Shown here: piece by piece, positions 26,415 to 35,227 of the stretch
Layout of the letters: each line of letters starts with the position of its first letter
Numbering within the stretch: position 1 is the stretch's first letter
From: Herbidospora galbida
GTDB taxonomy: Bacteria > Actinomycetota > Actinomycetes > Streptosporangiales > Streptosporangiaceae
Assembly: GCF_005233835.1 (NCBI RefSeq)
Contig: NZ_SZQA01000009.1
Span: forward strand, 124,001 to 188,000
Direction of reading: 5' to 3'
DNA length: 64,000 nucleotides
Notes under the pieces: model-generated
Databases searched by the model: none
Seen by the model: only the letters and a program-made list of their open reading frames with translations
What the model was told of the DNA's origin: nothing
Program-made: the position numbers and the translations under genes

Positions 26415-27445
26415 TCCGATGCGCCGTCGTGGGAGGCGCCGGCTACATCGGCGGCGAACTCCTGCGCATCCTCACCGGGCACCCATCGGCCGACCTGGTG
26501 GCCACCACCTCACGGCGGCTGCGCGGCCGGCAGATCGACGGCGCCCACCCCAACCTGCGCGGCCGCACCCGGCTGGCCTTCGTCTCCGACGAGGAGCTCG
26601 ACCAGGACGGCCCCTACGACGTGCTGTTCCTGGCCACGCCCCACCGCGAGACCATGCGGCGGATGCCCGAGTTCCTCGGGCTGGCCGCGACCGTGGTCGA
26701 CCTGTCGGGCGACTTCCGGCTGCGCGACCCGGCGGTCTACGCCGACTACTACGGCGTCGACCACGCCGCGCCCGACCTCATCGGGAGCTTCACGACCGGC
26801 GTACCGGAGCTGCACCGCGAGGAACTCCAGGTCGCGAGCCGCATCAGCGTGCCCGGGTGCATGGCCAACGCCGGCATCCTGGCGCTGACCCCGCTGGCCG
26901 AGGCCGGGCTGATCCACGGCGTACTGACCGTGGACGCCCGCACCGGCTCCAGCGGCGCCGGCGCGACCGCCGGGGCCGAGAACCTGCACGCCGAACGCAG
27001 CGGCGCCCTCCGGGTGTTCGCGCCCACCCGGCACCGCCACGAGGCCGAGATCGCCCAGGCCACCGGCCTGCCGGTCCGGATGACGGCGACCGGCGTCGAG
27101 GCCGTGCGCGGGGTGCAGCTGCTCTGCAAGGCCCGGCTGGCCGAGGGCGCCGACGAGCGCGCGATCCGGTCGGCCTACCGCGACCGCTACGCCGACGAGC
27201 ACTTCGTGCGGGTGGTCGCCCACCGGCGCGGCCTGCACCGGTTCCCGGACGCCAAGATCCTCTCCGGCTCCAACTTCTGCGACGTCGGCTTCGCCCTCGA
27301 CGCCGGATCGACCACGGTCACCGTGATCGCGGCCCTCGACAACCTCGTCAAGGGCGGCGCCGGCAACGCCGTGCAGTGCATGAACATCCGCCACGGCCGC
27401 CCCGAGCGCGAGGGCCTGGAGTTCGTCGGCCTGCACCCGAACTAG
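26411..27445 (+). CDS. lysY: LysY/ArgC-like carrier-bound acyl-phosphate reductase
   Basis: 344 residues, N-acetyl-gamma-glutamyl-phosphate reductase family: GGAGYIGGELLRIL at 8-21, catalytic Cys150 in SVPGCMANAG, and a C-terminal GGAGNAVQCMN segment. It reduces the LysW-bound acyl phosphate made by LysZ to the semialdehyde with NADPH. Start by ATGA overlap with LysX. The Pro-Gly-Cys context is slightly unlike the usual NPGCYPT. The semialdehyde would be the acceptor for the transketolase that follows. Confidence 0.9.
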   Translation: MIRCAVVGGAGYIGGELLRILTGHPSADLVATTSRRLRGRQIDGAHPNLRGRTRLAFVSDEELDQDGPYDVLFLATPHRETMRRMPEFLGLAATVVDLSGDFRLRDPAVYADYYGVDHAAPDLIGSFTTGVPELHREELQVASRISVPGCMANAGILALTPLAEAGLIHGVLTVDARTGSSGAGATAGAENLHAERSGALRVFAPTRHRHEAEIAQATGLPVRMTATGVEAVRGVQLLCKARLAEGADERAIRSAYRDRYADEHFVRVVAHRRGLHRFPDAKILSGSNFCDVGFALDAGSTTVTVIAALDNLVKGGAGNAVQCMNIRHGRPEREGLEFVGLHPN

Positions 27446-27453
27446 GAGAACCG

Positions 27454-28284
27454 ATGACCACCACCATCGACGCCCCGCCGGCGGCCGGGACGGCCGCCCG
27501 GATCAGGGAGCACGTCGTCAACCTGTGCGCCAGCCCCGAGGGCGGCCACCTGGGCGGCTCGATGTCGCTCGCGGAGATCCTCGCCACCCTGTACACGCGG
27601 GTGCTGCGGGTCGACCCCCTCGACCCGGCGCGCCCCGACCGGGACGTGCTGCTGCTCAGCAAGGGCCACGGCGGCCTGGCGCTCTACGCCGCGCTGACCG
27701 AGGCCGGGTTCTTCCCGGCCGACCGGCTCGACGAGTACGCCCGGCCCGGCAGCGAGTTCACGGCCCACCCCCACGCCGAGATCCCCGGCGTCGAGATGCC
27801 CTCGGGCTCGCTCGGCCACGGGCTCGCGCTGGCGGTCGGGTTCGCGCTGGGGTTCCGGCTCGACGGCGCCGACCGGCGCTGCTTCGTCGTCATGGGCGAC
27901 GGCGAGCTCCAGGAGGGCTCGGTCTGGGAGGCCGCCTCGGTGGCCGCCGCCCAGCGGCTCGACAGCGTCGTCGCGATCGTCGACCGCAACCGGCTCCAGA
28001 TCACCGGCGCGACCGAGACGATCGACGCGCTCGAACCGCTGGCCGATCGGTGGTCGGCCTTCGGCTGGACGGTACGCCAGGTCGACGGCCACTCCTGCGA
28101 GGAGCTGGAGGCCGCCCTCACCGAGGCGCCCGTGGACGGCCGTCCGACGGTCGTGATCGCCCACACCGTGAAGGGCAAGGGCATCCCGTTCGTCGAGGAC
28201 CAGCCGCGCAGCCACTACGCCAAGCTCGGCGAACGCCAGCACGCCAAGGCCCTCGCCGCGCTGCGAAGGGGGGCCGCCTCATGA
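27454..28284 (+). CDS. Transketolase, N-terminal subunit
   Basis: 276 residues, the thiamin-diphosphate binding half of a split transketolase: SKGHGGLALYAALTEAGF, GDGELQEGSVWEAASVAAAQ and VDRNRLQITG. Split transketolases of this type move C2 units. The AGGAG ribosome site lies in the LysY stop region, nine bases from the stop. Placed after LysX/LysY, it likely adds a two-carbon ketol unit to the LysW-bound semialdehyde, as proposed for vazabitide-type AmCP pathways. Confidence 0.92.
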   Translation: MTTTIDAPPAAGTAARIREHVVNLCASPEGGHLGGSMSLAEILATLYTRVLRVDPLDPARPDRDVLLLSKGHGGLALYAALTEAGFFPADRLDEYARPGSEFTAHPHAEIPGVEMPSGSLGHGLALAVGFALGFRLDGADRRCFVVMGDGELQEGSVWEAASVAAAQRLDSVVAIVDRNRLQITGATETIDALEPLADRWSAFGWTVRQVDGHSCEELEAALTEAPVDGRPTVVIAHTVKGKGIPFVEDQPRSHYAKLGERQHAKALAALRRGAAS

Positions 28285-29207
28285 CCGCCTCCTCACGCGA
28301 GGTCTACCGCGACGCCGTGCTCGACCTGCTCCCGCAGGACGAACGGCTGGTCTGCCTCGACTCCGACACCGGCCTGTTCGACGCGGCCGCCTTCCCCGAG
28401 CGCTACGTCAACCTCGGCATCGCCGAGCACACGCTGATGGGCGCGGCGGCCGGGCTGGCCAAGTCGGGCCGGATGCCGCTGGTCAACACGATGGCGGCGT
28501 TCGCGTCGTCGCGGGCCAACGAGGCCGTGAAGATCGACATCGCGCTCAACGACCTGCCGGTGCGGATCGCCGCGACCCACTCGGGCGTGTCCGCCGGCCA
28601 CCTCGGGCCGACCCACCACGCGCTGGAGGACCTGGCCGTGATGCGGACCCTGCCCAACATGACCGTGGTCGTGCCGGCCGACGGCCCGCAGACCGGGACG
28701 CTGTTCCGGCAGTCGCTCCACGTCAGGGGCCCGGTCTACCTGCGGCTCGGCCGCAACGCGACCCCCGAGTTGCCCGACGCGCCGCCGGTCACGCTCGGCC
28801 TGGCCCAGGTGCTCAGAGACGGCCCCGACGTCACGCTCGCGGCCTGTGGGCCCTATCCCGTGCTGGCCGCGCTCGACGCCGCCGACGCGCTCGCCGAAGA
28901 GGGCGTCCGCGCGTCGGTGCTGAACGTGCACACCGTGAAGCCCCTCGACGTCGCCACGATCGCCGCGCACGCCGAACGCTCCGGCGTCGTCGTGACCGTC
29001 GAGGAGCACTGGCGAAACGCCGGGTTCGGCGCCGCCGTCGCCGAGTCGCTCGCCGAGATCGCGCCCAGCCTGGTGCTCCGGGTTGCGATGCCGGACGCGT
29101 TCGTCCCCGTCTCCGGTGGGCAGCGGTATCTGGCCGAACGCGGAGGCGTCACCTCGGCCGCGGTCGCCGCCAAGGCTCGTCTCGCGCTTCGGAGGGATCC
29201 GCGATGA
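28281..29207 (+). CDS. Transketolase, C-terminal subunit
   Basis: 308 residues, pyrimidine-binding plus C-terminal domain: VNLGIAEHTLMGAAAGLAKS with the catalytic Glu, HSGVSAGHLGPTHHALEDL and a transketolase_C domain about 185-300. It pairs with the preceding subunit to make a full enzyme. Coupled by ATGA overlap. No other transketolase reaction is obvious in the cluster. Confidence 0.92.
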   Translation: MTASSREVYRDAVLDLLPQDERLVCLDSDTGLFDAAAFPERYVNLGIAEHTLMGAAAGLAKSGRMPLVNTMAAFASSRANEAVKIDIALNDLPVRIAATHSGVSAGHLGPTHHALEDLAVMRTLPNMTVVVPADGPQTGTLFRQSLHVRGPVYLRLGRNATPELPDAPPVTLGLAQVLRDGPDVTLAACGPYPVLAALDAADALAEEGVRASVLNVHTVKPLDVATIAAHAERSGVVVTVEEHWRNAGFGAAVAESLAEIAPSLVLRVAMPDAFVPVSGGQRYLAERGGVTSAAVAAKARLALRRDPR

Positions 29208-30667
29208 CCATCATGGACGACCTGCGCGGACATCCGCCCGGCAAGCTCGCCCTGGTCTGCCACCAGGACGGCGGGGCGGTGGAGCTGACGTACGGAGAGC
29301 TGCTCGACCGCGTCGACCGGATGGCCACGCTGCTGCGCCGGCTCGGCGTCGGCAGGGGCCAGGTGGTGACGTTGCAGCTGCCCAACTCGTGGCAGCTGGC
29401 CGCGCTGATCCTGGCGTGTCACCGGATCGGGGCGATCCCCGGGCCGGTGGTGCCGATCATGCGGCGGCGGGAGGTCCGGTTCATGTTGAACCTGACCGAG
29501 AGCCCGGTCTACGTCGCGCGCGCGGAGTTCCGCGGATTCTCGTACCGGGACATGATCGCCTCCGTGGACGCGCCGCACCTGCGCCACGCCCTGTTCGTCG
29601 ACGACCTCGAACTGCCCCCGGCCGACCTCGACGGGGTCGAGGAGCCGGGTCCCGGCGATCCGGCGCAGGTGGCGTTCACCTCCGGCACGACCGGCGAGCC
29701 GAAGGGGGTCGTGCACACCCACGACACCCTCCGGGCGATGAACCGGGCGCAGGCCGAGGTGCTCCACCTGACCTCCGGCGTCGTCACGGCCATGGGGTCG
29801 CCGACGACGCACCAGGCCGGGTTCACCTGGAACCTGTTCATGCCGCTGCTGCTCGGCGGGACCGCCGTCCACGTCGAGTCGTGGGACGCCGACCGGATGC
29901 TCGACATCCTCCAGGAGCGCGGCGTGACCTTCTTCATGGGTGCCCCGACGTTCCTGTCCGACCTCATCGAGGCGCAGGCCGAGCGTCCGCGGGATCTGCG
30001 CAGGCTGGAGACCTTCGCGACCGGCAGCGCGCCGATCGCGCCCTACCTGGTCGAACGCGCCCGCGACGTACTCGGCTGCCGCCTCTACGCCCTGTGGGGC
30101 ATGACCGAGAACGGCTGCGTCACCATCACCCGGCCGGAGGACCCGCCGATGCGGGCCGCCGAGAGCGACGGGACCGCCGTGCCCGGCATGGAGGTGCGGA
30201 TCACCGCCGAGGGCCGGTTACAGGTCAGGGGCGCGTCGCAGTGCGCCGGCTACTTCCGGCGCGAGCACGTCTACCGGGCCTGTCTCACCGACGACGGCTG
30301 GTTCGACACCGGCGACCTGGCCCGCGACGACGGCCACGGCGGCATCCGGATCACCGGGCGCGCCAAGGACGTCATCATGCGCGGCGCCGAGAACATCCCG
30401 GTCGTCGAGGTCGAGGCGGCCCTGCTCCGGCACTCCTCCGTCCGGGACGTCGCGGTCGTCGGCTACCCCGACGAGCGGCTCGGCGAGCGGGCCTGCGCGG
30501 TGCTGGTGGCCTCCCCCGGCGTGACGCTCGACGATCTGCGCGTGCACCTGGCCGGGCTCGGGATGGCCAAGCAGTACTGGCCGGAACGGCTGGAACTGGT
30601 GCCGTCGCTGCCGCGCACGCCGTCCGGGAAGATCCAGAAATTCGCCCTGCGGGAGGGGCTGCGATGA
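29204..30667 (+). CDS. AMP-forming acyl/aryl-CoA ligase of the carrier-protein operon
   Basis: 487 residues of the ANL superfamily: P-loop FTSGTTGEPKGVVHTH, GMTEN, GWFDTGDLA and the C-terminal lysine in RTPSGKIQK. Similar to cyclohexanecarboxylate- or fatty-acid-CoA ligases. It may activate a carboxylic acid for the dehydrogenase next door. ATGA overlap with the transketolase gene shows it belongs to the operon. Acid substrate unknown. Confidence 0.88.
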   Translation: MTIMDDLRGHPPGKLALVCHQDGGAVELTYGELLDRVDRMATLLRRLGVGRGQVVTLQLPNSWQLAALILACHRIGAIPGPVVPIMRRREVRFMLNLTESPVYVARAEFRGFSYRDMIASVDAPHLRHALFVDDLELPPADLDGVEEPGPGDPAQVAFTSGTTGEPKGVVHTHDTLRAMNRAQAEVLHLTSGVVTAMGSPTTHQAGFTWNLFMPLLLGGTAVHVESWDADRMLDILQERGVTFFMGAPTFLSDLIEAQAERPRDLRRLETFATGSAPIAPYLVERARDVLGCRLYALWGMTENGCVTITRPEDPPMRAAESDGTAVPGMEVRITAEGRLQVRGASQCAGYFRREHVYRACLTDDGWFDTGDLARDDGHGGIRITGRAKDVIMRGAENIPVVEVEAALLRHSSVRDVAVVGYPDERLGERACAVLVASPGVTLDDLRVHLAGLGMAKQYWPERLELVPSLPRTPSGKIQKFALREGLR

Positions 30668-31803
30668 ACCTCGACTTCACACCGCAGCAGGAGACGCTGG
30701 CCAAACGGGTCCGCGAGTTCGCCGCCGACCGCGTCGCGCCCTTCCGGGCCGAGAGCGACCGGCGGGCCGAATACCGTCCGGGCCTGCTGGCCGAGATGGC
30801 CGCCGAAGGTCTGTTCGGCGTCCGCGTCCCCGAGGAGTTCGGCGGTCAGGCGCTCGACGCGGTCAGCGCCGGCATCGTGCTCGAAGAGCTCGCCGCGGCC
30901 GACCTGTCGGTCTGCTACCCGGTGCTCAACGCGGCACTGGTGGGCGGCGTGCTGGCCGCGAACGGCACCCCCGCCCAGCTGGCCCGCTGGCTTCCCGGGA
31001 TCGCGGCCGGTACGTCGATCGTCGCCCTCGGCCTCACCGAGGCCGGCCACGGGACCGACGCGGCGGCCATCGAGACCGCCGGGGAGCACTTCGCCGACGG
31101 CTGGCGGCTGACGGGCGAGAAGACGTCCATCATGGCCACCGCCTACGCCACCCACGGGCTGCTGTTCGCCCGGACCGGCGCGGCCGGGGCCCGTGGCATC
31201 AGCGCCTTCTACACCCCGTTGCACGGCGTGCGCCGCGAGCTGCACACCGACCTGGGCTGCCGCTCGGGCGGCCGGGGCCGCTTCTCCCTCGACGGCCTGC
31301 GGGTCGCCGACGACGACCTCGTCGGCCGGCCGGGCGCCGGATTCGTGGAGGTGATGCGCGGCTTCGGGGTCTCCCGGGCGCTGATCTCCCTGATGGCCAT
31401 CGCCGTGGGGCAGGCCGCCCTGGACGAGGCCATGGCCTACGCCGGACGGCGCGAGGCCTTCGGCCGGCCCATCGGGAAATTCCAGTCGGTCGCGTTCCCC
31501 CTGGTCGAACACGCGACCATGCTGCACGCGGCGCGCCTGGTCTCCTACGAGGCCCTGGCCGCCGCCGACGCCGGCCGCGATCCTCGGTTACCCGCGAACA
31601 TGGCGAAGTGGTGGGCCCCCAAGGCCGCCATGGAGGCCGTCCACCAGTCGCTTCTCACGATGGGCCACGTCGGCTGGTCGGAGGACGGGCCGGTGGCCCA
31701 GCGCCTCAGAGACGTCATCGGCCTGCAACTCGCCGACGGCACCGCCGCCGCGACCAAGCTGGTCGTCGCACGCCACCTGCTGGGACGGGAGGCGGCACCA
31801 TGA
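30664..31803 (+). CDS. Acyl-CoA dehydrogenase-like flavoprotein
   Basis: 379 residues with the acyl-CoA dehydrogenase layout: helical N-domain, LTEAGHGTDAAAIETAGE, GEKTSIMATAYATHGLLFA and a C-domain with REAFGRPIGKFQSVAFPLVE. The usual Glu-Gly-Thr catalytic segment reads ADGTAAATK, so Asp replaces Glu; another position may serve as base. It ends the LysW operon and is coupled to the ligase by ATGA. It likely desaturates the acyl group made by the ligase, possibly a side chain for the final product. Confidence 0.88.
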   Translation: MNLDFTPQQETLAKRVREFAADRVAPFRAESDRRAEYRPGLLAEMAAEGLFGVRVPEEFGGQALDAVSAGIVLEELAAADLSVCYPVLNAALVGGVLAANGTPAQLARWLPGIAAGTSIVALGLTEAGHGTDAAAIETAGEHFADGWRLTGEKTSIMATAYATHGLLFARTGAAGARGISAFYTPLHGVRRELHTDLGCRSGGRGRFSLDGLRVADDDLVGRPGAGFVEVMRGFGVSRALISLMAIAVGQAALDEAMAYAGRREAFGRPIGKFQSVAFPLVEHATMLHAARLVSYEALAAADAGRDPRLPANMAKWWAPKAAMEAVHQSLLTMGHVGWSEDGPVAQRLRDVIGLQLADGTAAATKLVVARHLLGREAAP

Positions 31804-31817
31804 CCTGCGAGATCGCC

Positions 31818-32435
31818 TCAGGCTCGGACCGGTTCCGCATCGGCGCCATCGCCCACGCGGACGGCGGATCCGCCGGGTGCCGCGTTGGCCGGCCCGGCGG
31901 CCGTGCCCCGGCGGTAGGTGCGCATCTTCGCGCGGGCGCCGCAGACGGCCATCGAGCACCAGCGGCTGCCCCGGTTGCGGGAGCGGTCGTAGAAGGCCCA
32001 TTCGCAGCGGTGCTCCCGGCAGGCCTTGAGCCGCGACCACGAGCCGTCGGCCACGGCGGCGGCGACCGCGCCGAGCAGCGTGGCGAACACGCCGCGCAGG
32101 TCGGACTGGACCGGGCGCAGGCCGAGAGTCTCGCCCGACAGGACCAAGGGGCAGTCGCGCGCGACGTGGCCGATCGTCAGCCGGGCCTCGGGGTCGGGGG
32201 CGGCGCCGTTGTTCTCGCGGAGCACGGCGCGCAGCGCCTCCCGCAGGGTGACGGCGTCGCGCCGGTCGAGCTCGGCCACCTCCAGCGTGAAGCCGTGGCG
32301 GGCCAGCCAGCGCTCGACCCCCTCGGCCGTCGCGAACTCGTCGGGCCCGAACTCCACGTTGACGCTGTTCACGAACGACTGAACGAGCGCCAGCGGGCCC
32401 GGCGCGATCTCCCTGTCTCCCGGCTGACCTTTCAT
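31818..32435 (-). CDS. CGNR zinc-finger (ABATE-domain) regulator
   Basis: 205 residues. An N-terminal ABATE-like helical domain (about 20-140) is followed by a CGNR zinc finger: CREHRCEWAFYDRSRNRGSR and WCSMAVCGARAKMRTYRRG, with Cys138, Cys143-like and Cys-x-x-x-Cys ligands. Such proteins are actinomycete regulators. It is divergent from an MFS exporter and its start codon lies 3 bp from a TTACC-N17-GGTAA inverted repeat, so a leaderless transcript under autoregulation is possible. The same motif recurs before the benzoxazole-type operon. Confidence 0.85.
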   Translation of the reverse strand: MKGQPGDREIAPGPLALVQSFVNSVNVEFGPDEFATAEGVERWLARHGFTLEVAELDRRDAVTLREALRAVLRENNGAAPDPEARLTIGHVARDCPLVLSGETLGLRPVQSDLRGVFATLLGAVAAAVADGSWSRLKACREHRCEWAFYDRSRNRGSRWCSMAVCGARAKMRTYRRGTAAGPANAAPGGSAVRVGDGADAEPVRA

Positions 32436-32437
32436 GC

Positions 32438-32464
32438 TTACCAGTAAACGAGTTTCACTGGTAA
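32438..32464. promoter_or_regulatory. TTACC-N17-GGTAA operator, CGNR/MFS spacer
   Basis: TTACCAGT (32438-32445) and ACTGGTAA (32457-32464) form a perfect 8-bp-arm inverted repeat with an 11-bp spacer. It lies between the divergent CGNR regulator and the MFS exporter. The outer half-sites TTACC and GGTAA are 17 bases apart, exactly as at 33982-34008. Confidence 0.65.
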
Positions 32465-32490
32465 CAAATCAAGTATGAGGAGGAAATCCC

Positions 32491-33888
32491 ATGTTCCAGG
32501 AGAACCGCAAGCCGGCCCTGGCACTGCTGTGCATGGCCCAGTTCGTGCTGGTCCTGGACTTCGCGATCGTCAACGTCGCACTGCCCTCCATCCAGCGTGA
32601 CCTCGGCTTCACCGACAGCGCCCTGCAGTGGGTCGTCGGCGCGTACGCGTTGTTCTTCGGCGGGTTCCTGCTGATCGGCGGGCGGCTCGGCGACATCGTG
32701 GGACGCAAGAGGATGTTCGTCGGCGGGCTGGCCGTCTTCACGGCGGCCTCCCTGGTGGGCGGGCTCGCGACCGAGCCGATCGTGCTCGTCGTCGCCCGCG
32801 CGCTGCAGGGCCTCTCGGCGGCGGCCGTGTCGCCGGCCGTGCTGGCGCTGATCGCGGCGGGCTACCCCGAAGGGAAGGAACGCGCGAAGGCCATGGGCAT
32901 CTTCGGCGCGGTCGCCTCGGCCGGGTTCACCGGCGGGGTGCTCTTCGGCGGCATCCTCACCGAGCTGTTCGGCTGGCGGGCGGTCATGTTCGTGAACGTC
33001 CCGGTCGGCGTCGCGCTGGTGCTCCGGGCGGTCAAGCGCCTGGACGCCGACCACGTCACCCACCGCACCCAGCGGATCGACGTCCCCGGCGCCATCCTGG
33101 TCACGGCCGGCATGTGCGCGCTGACCTACGCCCTCACCACCGCCACCGACCATGGCTGGTCGGCCCCCGGCGTCGTCTACCCGTTGATCGGGGCGGCGGT
33201 GCTGCTGGTCGCGTTCTTCGTTCTCCAGACCCGGTCGCGCAACCCGCTGGTGCCGCTGTCGATCTTCAAGATCCGCGGCGTGGTCGCGGGCGACTCGATC
33301 GCGTTCCTGTCGGGCGGCGTCATGTCGATCTCGACGTACTTCCTGACCCTCTACATGCAGCACGGCCTCGGTTACTCCGCCATCCAGACCGGCGTCGCGT
33401 TCTTCCCGCAGGCGGTCGTCACCGTGCTATCGGCCAAGTTCGTGGCCGACCTGACCGGGCGGGTCGGGCCCCGGCCGGTGCTCATCGGCGGCGCGGCGTT
33501 CCTGACCGCCGGTTCGGCCTGGCTGCTCACGGTGCCCGTGGGCGGGAGCTATTGGCTGCACGTGCTGCCCGGCGGCGTCCTGATCGGGCTCGGCGTCACC
33601 GTCATGATGATCTCCACCGCGGTGGCCGCCACGACCGGGGTGGACGGGCCGAGAATGGGCCTGGCCAGCGGCCTCTACAACTCGCTGCGCCAACTCGGCG
33701 TCGGGCTGCTGCTGGCCGTCGCGGTGACGGCGGCGGTGCCGACCACCGACCCGCAGAACATCGGCAGCTACCACGTCGCGTTCGGGATCAGCACGGTCCT
33801 GTCGGTGCTGATCGCGCTGATCGCGGCGGCCGTGCTGCCGTCAGGGAAGCCCGCGCCGGCCAAGCACAAGGAAAAGGTCGACGCCTGA
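32491..33888 (+). CDS. DHA2-type MFS multidrug exporter
   Basis: 465 residues, 14-helix DHA2 family (EmrB/QacA type): FAIVNVALPSIQRDLGF start, GGRLGDIVGRKRMFV motif A, and GWRAVMFVNVPVGVALV (motif C region). Charged C-terminus. GAGGAGG is placed about 8 bases before the ATG. It is divergent from the CGNR regulator across a shared operator, and followed by a strong terminator, so it is its own transcription unit. A self-resistance exporter for the adjacent biosynthetic cluster is likely. Confidence 0.93.
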   Translation: MFQENRKPALALLCMAQFVLVLDFAIVNVALPSIQRDLGFTDSALQWVVGAYALFFGGFLLIGGRLGDIVGRKRMFVGGLAVFTAASLVGGLATEPIVLVVARALQGLSAAAVSPAVLALIAAGYPEGKERAKAMGIFGAVASAGFTGGVLFGGILTELFGWRAVMFVNVPVGVALVLRAVKRLDADHVTHRTQRIDVPGAILVTAGMCALTYALTTATDHGWSAPGVVYPLIGAAVLLVAFFVLQTRSRNPLVPLSIFKIRGVVAGDSIAFLSGGVMSISTYFLTLYMQHGLGYSAIQTGVAFFPQAVVTVLSAKFVADLTGRVGPRPVLIGGAAFLTAGSAWLLTVPVGGSYWLHVLPGGVLIGLGVTVMMISTAVAATTGVDGPRMGLASGLYNSLRQLGVGLLLAVAVTAAVPTTDPQNIGSYHVAFGISTVLSVLIALIAAAVLPSGKPAPAKHKEKVDA

Positions 33889-33902
33889 GAAAAGCACGGA
33901 AA

Positions 33903-33937
33903 GGCCGGTCTCCTTTATCGGGAGGCCGGCCCTTTTT
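33903..33937 (+). terminator. Rho-independent terminator after the MFS gene
   Basis: An 11-bp stem (GGCCGGTCTCC at 33903-33913 with GGAGGCCGGCC at 33921-33931, one G-T wobble) is followed by CTTTTT. It ends the MFS transcription unit and insulates the next operon. Confidence 0.85.
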
Positions 33938-33980
33938 ATTGCATAACAAGCGCTAATCGAGACGCCATTGTTCGGCCGTA

Positions 33981-34009
33981 GTTACCGCCATAGCGTGGTA
34001 AGCGGTAAC
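33981..34009. promoter_or_regulatory. TTACC-N17-GGTAA operator before the monooxygenase gene
   Basis: GTTACCGC (33981-33988) and GCGGTAAC (34002-34009) are a perfect inverted repeat with a 13-bp spacer, centred about 30 bp upstream of the monooxygenase start. TTACC and GGTAA are separated by 17 bases as in the CGNR/MFS site, so the same regulator may bind both. A second shorter half-pair, TTACC with GGTAA at 33996-34000, is nested. Confidence 0.6.
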
Positions 34010-34024
34010 AGCGAAAGGACGGAC

Positions 34025-35227
34025 ATGGCGAACACACTGATCGCCGGCGGCGGGATCGGCGGCCTGGCGGCCGCGCTCTCGATCGCCCGAGAGGGCAATC
34101 GCGTGACCGTGCTCGAACGCGGTGACCGGTTCGCCGAACTCGGCGCCGGGATCCAGCTCGCGCCCAACGCGTTCCGCGCCCTCGACCTGCTCGGCGTGGG
34201 CGACCGGGTGCGCGACCGCGCGGTCTTCATCGACGAACTGCGCTTCATGGACGGCACCACGGGCGACCGCGTCGCCGGGCTGCCCCTCACCGGCGCCTAC
34301 CGGGAGCGCTTCGGCAACCCCTACGCCGTCGTCTCAAGGGGCGACCTCTACCAGCCGCTGCTGGACGCCTGCCGCGCCGACGGCCGCATCGAGCTCCTGC
34401 CGGGCCACACGGTCACCGGCTACACGCAGAGCGCCGCCGAGGTCGCCGCCGAGGTCGTCGTGACCGGCCGGGCCGCCGACGGCGTCACGGCGACGAGCTT
34501 CGAGGCCGACTACCTGATCGGCGCCGACGGCATCCGCTCGGCGGTCCGGGCCCAGCTCGTCGGCGACGGCCGCCCCCGGGTCTCCGGCCACACGATCTAC
34601 CGGTCGGTCATCCCGATGGACCGGGTCCCCGCCGAACTGCGGTGGAACGTCGTCACCCTGTGGGCCGGGCCCAAGTGGCACTTCGTGCACTATCCGATCG
34701 GCGGCGGCGCGTTCCTCAACCTGGCCGCCACCCGCGACGACGGAGCCGCCCGGGAGGTCGCGGGCGAGCCGGTCGCGCGAGACCGCGTACGGAAGGAGTT
34801 CCCCGGTCTGAGCGACACGGCCAGAGCTCTGCTGGAGCTCGGCGACGAGTGGCGGACCTGGGTGCTCTGCGACCGCGACCCCGTCGCGAACTGGGTCGAC
34901 GGCCGGGTGGCCCTGCTGGGCGACGCGGCCCATCCCATGCTCCAGTACGCCGCCCAGGGCGCCTGCACGGCCCTGGAGGACGCGGTCGTCATCGGCGGGG
35001 TCTTCCCCGACCTCGACACCTACGCCGGGCTGCGGCGGGAGCGCACCGCGAGGGCGACGCTGACCGCCCGATGGCTCGGCGAGCACCTCTACCACCCGGC
35101 GGGCGAGGCCGCCCGCGACCGGAACGCCACGCTGGCCGCGCTGTCCGGCACGGACCTGCACGACCACGTGGCCTGGTTACACGCCTTCGATCTAGCAGAA
35201 AGGATCCCGAGCGATGCGGTTCGATGA
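34025..35227 (+). CDS. FAD-dependent aromatic monooxygenase
   Basis: 400 residues, 3-hydroxybenzoate/salicylate-hydroxylase type: N-terminal GGGIGG (about 7-12), and RVALLGDAAHPMLQYAAQGAC as the FAD ribityl-binding loop (GDAAHP). A RGDLYQPLLDAC segment is the expected beta-fold link. It hydroxylates an aromatic carboxylic acid or acts on a benzoxazole. GAAAGGA site precedes the ATG at 34025. First gene of the long rightward operon; it overlaps the next gene by 14 bp. Position and class suggest tailoring of salicylate or 3-hydroxyanthranilate units. Confidence 0.88.
   Translation: MANTLIAGGGIGGLAAALSIAREGNRVTVLERGDRFAELGAGIQLAPNAFRALDLLGVGDRVRDRAVFIDELRFMDGTTGDRVAGLPLTGAYRERFGNPYAVVSRGDLYQPLLDACRADGRIELLPGHTVTGYTQSAAEVAAEVVVTGRAADGVTATSFEADYLIGADGIRSAVRAQLVGDGRPRVSGHTIYRSVIPMDRVPAELRWNVVTLWAGPKWHFVHYPIGGGAFLNLAATRDDGAAREVAGEPVARDRVRKEFPGLSDTARALLELGDEWRTWVLCDRDPVANWVDGRVALLGDAAHPMLQYAAQGACTALEDAVVIGGVFPDLDTYAGLRRERTARATLTARWLGEHLYHPAGEAARDRNATLAALSGTDLHDHVAWLHAFDLAERIPSDAVR

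Noticed and set aside
25384-27445. Primary LysW lysine or arginine pathway
   Set aside because: No LysJ; the set is interrupted by transketolase, ligase, dehydrogenase, sulfotransferase and encapsulin genes.
31608-32447. 279-residue plus-strand frame across the end of the dehydrogenase and the CGNR gene
   Set aside because: Antisense to the CGNR zinc-finger gene, with no recognisable domain.
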